Part shown: positions 58,361 to 64,000 of the stretch, one piece after another
Numbering within the stretch: the first letter of the stretch is position 1
Layout: each line of letters opens with the position of its first letter
Assembly (NCBI RefSeq): GCF_901827185.1
Contig: NZ_LR594671.1
Location: 2,356,001 to 2,420,000 of the forward strand
Source of the DNA: Variovorax sp. PBL-E5
Lineage (GTDB): Bacteria > Pseudomonadota > Gammaproteobacteria > Burkholderiales > Burkholderiaceae_C
Direction: 5' to 3'
Length of the DNA stretch: 64,000 bases
Program-made: the position numbers and the translations under genes
Notes under the pieces: generated by a model
What the model was told of the DNA's origin: nothing
Seen by the model: the letters and a program-made list of their open reading frames with translations, nothing else
The model's database searches: none

Positions 58361-59491
58361 CTACTGCACGGTCACGAAATTCCCTGCCTTGACCTGCAGC
58401 AGCACGCCGCCATAGCTCGGGTTGCGCCCCGCATCGACGCTCCAGGTCCCGTTCCCCAGCACCATCGGCACCTTGTTGAGCCTGGCCAGTTCGTCGCGGA
58501 TCTTCGTGCGATCGGGACTCGGCCCGGCGTTCCTCACGGCCTGCACGGCCACCTGGCCCAGGGCATAGCCCATCGCGGCCCAGTTGTCGGGAACGCTCTT
58601 GTACTTGGCCTGGTAGGCCTTCACGAAGGCCTGGTTCATCGGCGACGGGTCGTTGGGCGAATAGTCGGAGACGAAGTAGGTGCCTTCCACGGCCTTGCCG
58701 CCCGCCTTCACGAAGCCGGCGGAGCCGAGCGTGGAAGGCCCGACGAACTTGACCTTGGGATCGAGGCCGGCCTGCCGGATCTGCAGGATGAGGTTGGCCG
58801 CAACCTCTGCCGGCGCGGCGATGAAGATGGCGTCGGTCGGGATGGTGGCGACCTTGGTGGCGAGCGCGAGGAAGTTGGAATCGGCCGAGACGAATTTCTC
58901 GTCGGCGGCAATCGTGACGCCGGCCTTGCGCAGGTAGTCGGCCAGGGCGTCCTTCTGGCCGATGTAGCCGTCGTTGCTCTGGTCGTGCAGCAGCACGATG
59001 CGCTTGACGCCGAGCCTTTCGACCGCCAGCTTGCCGAGATAGCCCATGATGTCCACGGGCGTGGCCTGGATCTTGAAGGCCCAGGGGCCGGTGGCAAGGA
59101 TGCCGGGCGAGCTGCCGATGGCGAGGATGGGCACCTTGAGGTCGTTGGCCACGGGCGCGGCGCCCAGGGCGTCGGCGCTCACGGTCGGGCCCAGGATCAG
59201 CATCGCGTTGTCGCGCTTGACGAACTGGTTGACCAGGCTGATGGTCTGCCCCTTGTCGCCGGCGGTGTCGGCCTCGACGATCCTGAACTTGTTGCCGCCG
59301 GGCAGGCCCTTCGCATTGGCTTCCTCCAGCGCGAGCTTCATGCCGTTCTGGATCGGCACGCCGCCGAAGGCGTAGGTGCCGGTCAGCGAGTTGAAGACGC
59401 CGACGGGAATTTCCTTGTCCTGTCCGTGGCTCAGGCCACTGATCGAAAGGGCGATGGCGCCGGCGAGTACGGCTCTGCGATGCAGGGTCAT
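58361..59491 (-). CDS. Liv-type ABC transporter substrate-binding protein (catabolic island)
   Basis: 376 residues. Signal peptide with twin Arg then a hydrophobic core, ending near residue 23 (LSHGQ); mature type I binding fold starting EIPVGVFNSLTG. Last gene of an NTF2-P450-binding protein operon on the minus strand; 40 bp separates it from the P450. Its partner permeases are probably the divergent set starting at 61367. Confidence 0.92.
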   Translation of the reverse strand: MTLHRRAVLAGAIALSISGLSHGQDKEIPVGVFNSLTGTYAFGGVPIQNGMKLALEEANAKGLPGGNKFRIVEADTAGDKGQTISLVNQFVKRDNAMLILGPTVSADALGAAPVANDLKVPILAIGSSPGILATGPWAFKIQATPVDIMGYLGKLAVERLGVKRIVLLHDQSNDGYIGQKDALADYLRKAGVTIAADEKFVSADSNFLALATKVATIPTDAIFIAAPAEVAANLILQIRQAGLDPKVKFVGPSTLGSAGFVKAGGKAVEGTYFVSDYSPNDPSPMNQAFVKAYQAKYKSVPDNWAAMGYALGQVAVQAVRNAGPSPDRTKIRDELARLNKVPMVLGNGTWSVDAGRNPSYGGVLLQVKAGNFVTVQ

Positions 59492-59531
59492 GGGTGTCTC
59501 CTTGGTATGGTTGATCGGGAGGTGACGGCCG

Positions 59532-60743
59532 TTATCCGGCCACCAGCGTGAGCGGCAGCACGTCGAGCGTGCGCAGCGTGTTGACGGGGCGCCAGCGCGC
59601 TTCGCCCGCCGGTTCGATGCGCTGCACGCGGCGGATGAGCGCGCCGAGGATGCTCTCGGCCTCGAGCCGCGAGATCATCTGGCCGATGCACACGTGCGCG
59701 CCCACGCCGAAGGCGCGATGCACCCCGGCGGTCTGGCGCGTCACGTCATAGCGGTCGGGGTCTTCCCACTGGCGCGGGTCGCGGTTGGCAGCGCCCATGT
59801 GGTAGCCGACCTTGGTGTCGGCCCGCAGGCGCACGCCGCCGAGTTCGAGCTCGCCGGTGGTGGTGCGGAACATGACCTGCGCCGGCGATTCCATGCGCAG
59901 TGCTTCCTCGAAGGCGCTCTTCAAAAGCGTGGGATTGGCCTTCACCAGGGCCAGCTGCTCGGGGTGTTCCGACAGCAGCTTGAGCGTGGAGCCGATGCCG
60001 GCGATGGTGGTGTCGACACCCGCGCGGAAGAACGAGCGAACGTGCAGCGGCGCGGTGCCGGCGTCGAAATCGCCCGCGTCCTCGGCCTCGTAGATCTTCT
60101 CGGCGAAGCCGCCCGGGCGCATGTGATCGCGCTGCAGCACCTGCTGGTACCAGTCCATGATCGGCGCGGCGCGCTCCAGGGTCCGCGCGACGCGTTCGTT
60201 GTTGGGTCCGAGCTGGTTGAAGTTGAGCTCGCCGGTCAGCTTGATGCGCTCCGGCGGCACGTCGATGCCGAGCACGGCAGGAAACACCTCGAGCACGAAG
60301 GCTTCGGTGATGTCGGCCACGCCGTCGATGCGGCCGCGGGCCACGGCCTGCTCGGCAATCTCCTCGGCGCGCTGGGCGAACTTGTCCTTCCAGGTCTTGA
60401 CGACCAGCGGCGAGAGGATCTTCTGCAGTGCCGCGCGCACGCGCGTGTGCTCCGGCGGATCGATCTCCGAGATCGGGCTGCGCGTGCGCCAGGCGCCGGG
60501 CTTGCGGATGTCGCTCATGCCGACGCCGCCCTCGACGGTGAAGCGCGCGTGGTCGCTCGCCACGATGCCGGCCTCGGCATGGCGGGTCACGGCGTAGTAG
60601 CCGTGCGGCGCGACGAAGACGGCCGGCCCCATCTCGCGCATGCGCTCGAAGAGCGGGTAGGGGTTGGCGATGTTCTCGTCCGAGAACGGGTCCTCGTCGA
60701 GGACCGGCGCGTCGGCCATGTCGTTGGTGGCGGCGTGGTTCAT
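59532..60743 (-). CDS. Cytochrome P450 (CYP199-like, second)
   Basis: 403 residues, related to the P450 at 43387. I-helix RAGVDTTIAG with the normal Asp-Thr pair, E-x-x-R in EEALRM, haem loop FGVGAHVCIGQM with the normal Phe. So this copy keeps the residues that differ in the other one. AGGAG lies 9 bp upstream of the ATG. CYP199 enzymes act on para-substituted benzoic and cinnamic acids; here the substrate is unknown. Confidence 0.91.
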   Translation of the reverse strand: MNHAATNDMADAPVLDEDPFSDENIANPYPLFERMREMGPAVFVAPHGYYAVTRHAEAGIVASDHARFTVEGGVGMSDIRKPGAWRTRSPISEIDPPEHTRVRAALQKILSPLVVKTWKDKFAQRAEEIAEQAVARGRIDGVADITEAFVLEVFPAVLGIDVPPERIKLTGELNFNQLGPNNERVARTLERAAPIMDWYQQVLQRDHMRPGGFAEKIYEAEDAGDFDAGTAPLHVRSFFRAGVDTTIAGIGSTLKLLSEHPEQLALVKANPTLLKSAFEEALRMESPAQVMFRTTTGELELGGVRLRADTKVGYHMGAANRDPRQWEDPDRYDVTRQTAGVHRAFGVGAHVCIGQMISRLEAESILGALIRRVQRIEPAGEARWRPVNTLRTLDVLPLTLVAG

Positions 60744-60747
60744 GGCC

Positions 60748-61227
60748 TCACTCCTGGCTGGGCAGAACGCGGACCGTCACGTCGCTGATGCGCCAGCCGA
60801 TGTCGGTGCGCCGGAAGCGCAGGTCGTACTTGCCGAACATGGCGATCTTGCCGGGGCCGTCGCGCCAATCGGTGATGAGTGCGCGCGCATGGCCCATGGC
60901 ATCGTCGGCGCTGGCGCCGGGCACGGCGTAGAAGTCGGTCATCTGGTGGTGCATGCGCTGCCTGAATTTCTTCCTCATCACTTCGTCCATCAGCGCGAGC
61001 AGCTTGTCGCGGCCGCGGATGGTTTCCGGCGGAAGACCGCTGCCGCCCTGCGAGGCCGGCGGCGAGTTGGCGCGGGTCCAGCTGGCGTCCTCGGTGAAGA
61101 GCTGGACGAAGTCGGGATCGCCGGCGTCGGCCAGATGGCCGTAGCGGGCGAAGACGGAACGGATCTCGAGTTCGTCTTCGACGGGCAGGTGCGGAAAGCG
61201 CATGAGGGTCCCCGGGGGTGGTCGCAT
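60748..61227 (-). CDS. NTF2/SnoaL-like small protein
   Basis: 159 residues with this start. NTF2-like fold: VEDELEIRSVFARYGHLAD at the N terminus, then ASWTRA, RGRDKLLALM and a C-terminal strand region FRRTDIGWRISDVTV. Such proteins include isomerases and small hydrolases; members with dioxygenase beta chains share the fold. I prefer the ATG at 61227 because it lies exactly at the predicted +1 of promoter 6; the ATG at 61203 (eight residues shorter) is the usual-looking alternative. Ends 4 bp before the P450. Confidence 0.78.
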   Translation of the reverse strand: MRPPPGTLMRFPHLPVEDELEIRSVFARYGHLADAGDPDFVQLFTEDASWTRANSPPASQGGSGLPPETIRGRDKLLALMDEVMRKKFRQRMHHQMTDFYAVPGASADDAMGHARALITDWRDGPGKIAMFGKYDLRFRRTDIGWRISDVTVRVLPSQE

Positions 61228-61279
61228 GCGGCCAGTGTCGCGATGCGCCGGACCCGCGTCAGTCCCCATCGCAGGGGAC
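61227..61279 (-). promoter_or_regulatory. Dyad-box promoter 6, leaderless (NTF2-P450-binding protein operon)
   Basis: 18-bp operator GTCCCC-N6-GGGGAC at 61262-61279. On the minus strand GGGGACTGACG gives -35 CTGACG (61257-61262), 17 bp, -10 GACACT (61234-61239), and +1 at 61227, the A of an in-frame ATG. Confidence 0.62.
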
Positions 61280-61313
61280 GCGCAGGCTGGCCGCATGGGC
61301 TGCGGGCCGATCC

Positions 61314-61367
61314 GTACCACCGCCGGGGGACATACAAGCGGCGGCCGCGTCCCGATGATGCCGGCCA
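61314..61367 (+). promoter_or_regulatory. Dyad-box promoter 7, near-leaderless (LivH at 61367)
   Basis: Operator GTACC-N7-GGGGAC at 61314-61331, poor -35 CATACA (61331-61336), 17 bp, -10 GATGAT (61354-61359). Predicted +1 is 61366, one base before the ATG at 61367. It is the least conserved box of the seven. Confidence 0.55.
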
Positions 61368-62260
61368 TGCTGATGCAACAACTTCTGAATGGCGTGGTCG
61401 TGGGCAGCGTCTACGCCCTGTTCGCACTCGGGTTCACCCTGCTGTTCGGCGTGAACCACATCATGAACATGGCCCACGGCTCGGTGTTCATGTGGGGTGC
61501 GTTCGCGGGCCTGTACGCGGTCACGATGCTCGACGCGCCGATCTACGTTGCGCTGCTGCTGGGCATGCTCGCGGGGGGGCTGGTGTCGGTGGCGCTCGAT
61601 GTGTTCGCCTTCCGTCCGCTGCGGCGTCGCAATGCGCCGGAGTTCTCGGCCATCGTGTCGTCCATCGGTGCCGACCTCGTGCTGCTGGCGATTGCACAAA
61701 AGGTGTCGAACACGGCGGTCATGCGCTTTCCGTTCGACGCGTTCCCGGTGGTGGTCTACACCATCGGCGGCGTGCGCGTGCAACTCTTGCAACTGGTGAT
61801 CGTGGGGCTGGTGATCGCGATGGTGTTCGGCCTGTTCTGGTACCTCTACCGCACCGGCTTCGGCCAGCGCATCCGCTGCGTCGCCTACTCGGAGCAGACC
61901 TCGCGCCTGCTCGGCATCAACCCGGGGCCGGTGAACATGCAGGTGTTCCTGATCTCGGGCGCGCTCGCGGGCATGGCCGGCGTGCTGATCGGGCTGGTCT
62001 TCAACTCGGTGCACTTCGCGATGGGCGAGCCGCTGCTGCTGCGCGCCTTCGCGATCATCATCCTCGGCGGGCTGGGCAGCATTCCGGGCGCGCTGATCGC
62101 CGGGCTCGCGATCGGCATCGTGCAGACGCTCGCGGTGGCCTACGTGTCGTCGGGCGTGTCCGAGGCGGTGGTGTTCATCGCGCTCTTCGTCGTCATCCTG
62201 CTCAGGCCGACGGGGCTCTTCGGCCAGTCCACCGCCGCGATGCGGGTGCAACGCGCATGA
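61367..62260 (+). CDS. Liv-type ABC transporter permease (LivH family, operon D)
   Basis: 297 residues, about eight membrane segments. LivH motifs GSVYALFALGFTLLFGVNHIMN at the start, here as GSVYALFALGFTLLFG then NHIMNMAHG, and IIILGGLGSIPGALIAGL. In-frame ATGs occur at 61355, 61358, 61367 and 61373. I chose 61367 because it matches the predicted +1; the first two lie inside the -10. No ribosome site precedes any of them. Confidence 0.85.
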   Translation: MLMQQLLNGVVVGSVYALFALGFTLLFGVNHIMNMAHGSVFMWGAFAGLYAVTMLDAPIYVALLLGMLAGGLVSVALDVFAFRPLRRRNAPEFSAIVSSIGADLVLLAIAQKVSNTAVMRFPFDAFPVVVYTIGGVRVQLLQLVIVGLVIAMVFGLFWYLYRTGFGQRIRCVAYSEQTSRLLGINPGPVNMQVFLISGALAGMAGVLIGLVFNSVHFAMGEPLLLRAFAIIILGGLGSIPGALIAGLAIGIVQTLAVAYVSSGVSEAVVFIALFVVILLRPTGLFGQSTAAMRVQRA

Positions 62261-63198
62261 TGAACTTCTTCTACACCTACCAGTCGCTGCTCGACCATGT
62301 GCTGGTCTACGCGCTGCTGGCGATGAGCCAGTACGTCGTGCTGCGCGCCGGCGTGTTCTCGCTCGGCACTGCGGGCTTCGCGGCCCTGGGCGCCTATGCG
62401 TGCGCGCTGCTGATCACCAAGGCCGGATGGACGCCGCTCGCGGCCATCGTCGCCGGCACCTTGCTCGGCGCGGTCGCGAGCGGGCTGCTGGCCATGCCGC
62501 TGTCGCGGCTGCGCGGCGTGTTCCAGGCGGTGGCCACGCTGGCGATGGTGCAGATCGTGCTGTCGGCCACGCAGAACTGGGTCAGCGTCACCAACGGCGC
62601 GCTCGGCGTCAACGGCATCCCCAAGGTGGCGGGCACCGGCGAGCTGCTGCTGACCGTGGTCGTGGTGGTGGCGGTGCTGGGCGCGATGGGGCGCTACCGC
62701 ATCGGCCGCGCCATGGACGTGATCCGCGAGGACGAGACGGTGGCGGTGTCGCTGGGCATCTCGGTGCCGCACTACCACCGCATCGCGTTCGTTCTGTCGG
62801 GCTTTCTGGCGGGCCTGGGCGGCGCGCTGCAGGCGACCAGCAGCTATGCGATCACCCCCGGCGAGTTCGGCTTCGGCATGCTGGTGACTGTGCTCGCGAT
62901 GGTGGTGCTCGGCGGCCGCACGTCGGTGTGGGGTGCGCTGGCGGGCGCCGCGATCCTCACCACGCTGCCCGAGCTTTTCCGCGTGTTCGCCGACTACCGC
63001 AATGTGGTGGAAGGCATCCTGCTGATGCTGGTCATCGTGTACCTGCCGCGCGGCGTGGCCGACACGCTGATCGCCATGCTGCGCGACCGCCGCCTGCGGC
63101 ACCGGGCCGGCGGCGCGCGCGCGGGACAGGCATCGCTGCCGGCGATCACGAAGACCGTCACTGTCAACACCTCGATCGAAGGGGGCGCGCGCCCATGA
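62257..63198 (+). CDS. Liv-type ABC transporter permease (LivM family, operon D)
   Basis: 313 residues, about eight or nine membrane segments, with RAGVFSLGTAGFAALGAYACA and the coupling region VIREDETVAVSLGI. A basic C-terminal tail is not part of the usual family end. ATGA overlap with LivH; a second Met directly follows the first. Confidence 0.91.
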   Translation: MMNFFYTYQSLLDHVLVYALLAMSQYVVLRAGVFSLGTAGFAALGAYACALLITKAGWTPLAAIVAGTLLGAVASGLLAMPLSRLRGVFQAVATLAMVQIVLSATQNWVSVTNGALGVNGIPKVAGTGELLLTVVVVVAVLGAMGRYRIGRAMDVIREDETVAVSLGISVPHYHRIAFVLSGFLAGLGGALQATSSYAITPGEFGFGMLVTVLAMVVLGGRTSVWGALAGAAILTTLPELFRVFADYRNVVEGILLMLVIVYLPRGVADTLIAMLRDRRLRHRAGGARAGQASLPAITKTVTVNTSIEGGARP

Positions 63199-63953
63199 CC
63201 GCAACCCTGGTCCTTGAGGGCGTGGCCCGGCATTTCGGGGGCGTCCCCGCGGTGGACGGCCTCAGCCTGCAGGTGCCGGCCGGCCGGATCACCGGCCTGA
63301 TCGGGCCCAACGGCGCCGGCAAGACGACGGTGGTGAACTTGATCACCGGCCTGTTGCATCTCACCGCCGGCAGGGTGCTGCTCGACGGGCGCGACGTCTC
63401 GCGCGACGAGGCGCCCGCATTGGCGCGCGCCGGCGTGGCGCGCACTTTCCAGAACATCCGGCTGGTGCCCGACGCGACCGTGGTCGAGAACGTGGTCGCC
63501 GGCTTTCATCGGCACGAGAAGTCCGGGCTGCTCGCCAACCTGCTGGGGTTGCCGTCGGCACGCGCCGAGGCACGCCGGATGAACGAGCGCGCGCGAGAAC
63601 TGCTCGATGAGTTCGGCATGACGGCGCTGGCCGAGCACCGCGCGGGCAGCCTTTCCTATGGTCACCAGCGTCGCATCGAGATGATGCGCGCGCTGGCCAC
63701 CAGCCCCAGGCTGCTGTTGCTCGACGAGCCGGTGGCCGGCATGAACGACGCCGAGGCCGAGAGCCTCGCGGGCATCTTTCGCAAGGTGGCCGCGAGCGGC
63801 GTGGCCGTGCTGCTGATCGAGCACAACATGCGCTTCGTCATGTCGCTGTGCTCGGATCTCTACGTGCTCGCTTCGGGCCGGCTGATCGCCGATGGACCGC
63901 CGCAGGCCGTGGGACGCGATCCGAAGGTGATCGAAGCCTATCTGGGAGCCTGA
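63195..63953 (+). CDS. Liv-type ABC transporter ATPase (LivG family, operon D)
   Basis: 252 residues. Walker [10 protein letters not shown] near residue 39, Q-loop TFQNIRLVPDATV, signature LSYGHQRRIEMMRAL, Walker B LLLLDEPVAGM, H-loop IEHNMR. ATGA overlap with LivM. Confidence 0.92.
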   Translation: MTATLVLEGVARHFGGVPAVDGLSLQVPAGRITGLIGPNGAGKTTVVNLITGLLHLTAGRVLLDGRDVSRDEAPALARAGVARTFQNIRLVPDATVVENVVAGFHRHEKSGLLANLLGLPSARAEARRMNERARELLDEFGMTALAEHRAGSLSYGHQRRIEMMRALATSPRLLLLDEPVAGMNDAEAESLAGIFRKVAASGVAVLLIEHNMRFVMSLCSDLYVLASGRLIADGPPQAVGRDPKVIEAYLGA

Positions 63954-63956
63954 CAC

Positions 63957-64000
63957 ATGCTGGACATCCGACATCTCGACGTCCACTACCGCGGCATCCA
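63957..64000 (+). CDS. Start of a probable LivF-family ATPase, cut by the window end
   Basis: Only 14 codons are present, reading MLDIRHLDVHYRGI, the usual first strand of a LivF-type ATPase (compare [11 protein letters not shown] at 19195). It starts 3 bp after the LivG stop. The call rests on position and this short match. Confidence 0.65.
   Translation, partial: MLDIRHLDVHYRGI

Noticed and set aside
61209..61220. GTCCCCGGGGGT as an eighth operator of the dyad-box set
   Set aside because: The arms touch with no spacer, no 17-bp spaced -10 follows on either strand, and it lies within the first codons of the NTF2-like gene with the preferred start.

Overview
The window is chromosomal DNA from a high-GC betaproteobacterium, most likely a Variovorax or close Comamonadaceae relative. 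The basis is the GC-rich coding style, the core genes (hemH, hslR, a PPK2 kinase), the many LivK/Bug-type solute-binding proteins, and an auxin-catabolism-like gene set of the kind described as iad in Variovorax and Bradyrhizobium. The genus is an inference from gene content. No rRNA, tRNA, insertion sequence, prophage or CRISPR array was seen.

Region 1 (1-23364) looks like an indole-3-acetate (IAA) catabolic locus. It holds a 2-oxoacid (indolepyruvate-type) ferredoxin oxidoreductase, a flavin/2Fe-2S reductase and two paralogous Rieske dioxygenase alpha/beta pairs. It also holds two acyl-CoA ligases, a thiolase-like protein without the thiolase Cys and His, a DUF35 protein fused to a degenerate SDR domain, an isatin-hydrolase-like cyclase, SDRs, a MarR regulator and a thioesterase. 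Three paralogous periplasmic binding proteins and one Liv-type ABC transporter complete it. Proposed route: uptake; IAA to dioxindole-3-acetate (dioxygenase plus reductase); CoA activation; retro-aldol cleavage to isatin and acetyl-CoA (thiolase-like plus DUF35); isatin to isatinate (cyclase family); isatinate to anthraniloyl-CoA (ferredoxin oxidoreductase); release of anthranilate (thioesterase). Several of these steps are inference.

Region 2 (23422-43325) mixes small envelope genes, PPK2, Hsp15, a TctDE two-component system divergent from a tctCBA tricarboxylate transporter, and a sigma-54 activator beside a complete Liv-type ABC operon with an alpha/beta hydrolase. That operon has a good -24/-12 promoter. 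DUF1993, ferrochelatase and a HAD hydrolase follow.

Region 3 (41625-64000) is a second catabolic island: three cytochrome P450s, a ferredoxin, a 3-ketosteroid-dehydrogenase-like flavoprotein, an old-yellow-enzyme-type reductase, five SDRs, VOC, DUF3237 and NTF2-like proteins, two Liv-type transporters and two binding proteins. Seven promoters in it share one architecture: an 17-18 bp dyad ending GGGGAC that overlaps the -35, exactly 17 bp, then a weak -10. Four of them place the start codon at or within a base of the predicted +1 (leaderless). This is a coherent regulon; its regulator and substrate are not visible here.

A roughly 95-bp two-hairpin repeat occurs four times, each time beside a binding-protein gene.
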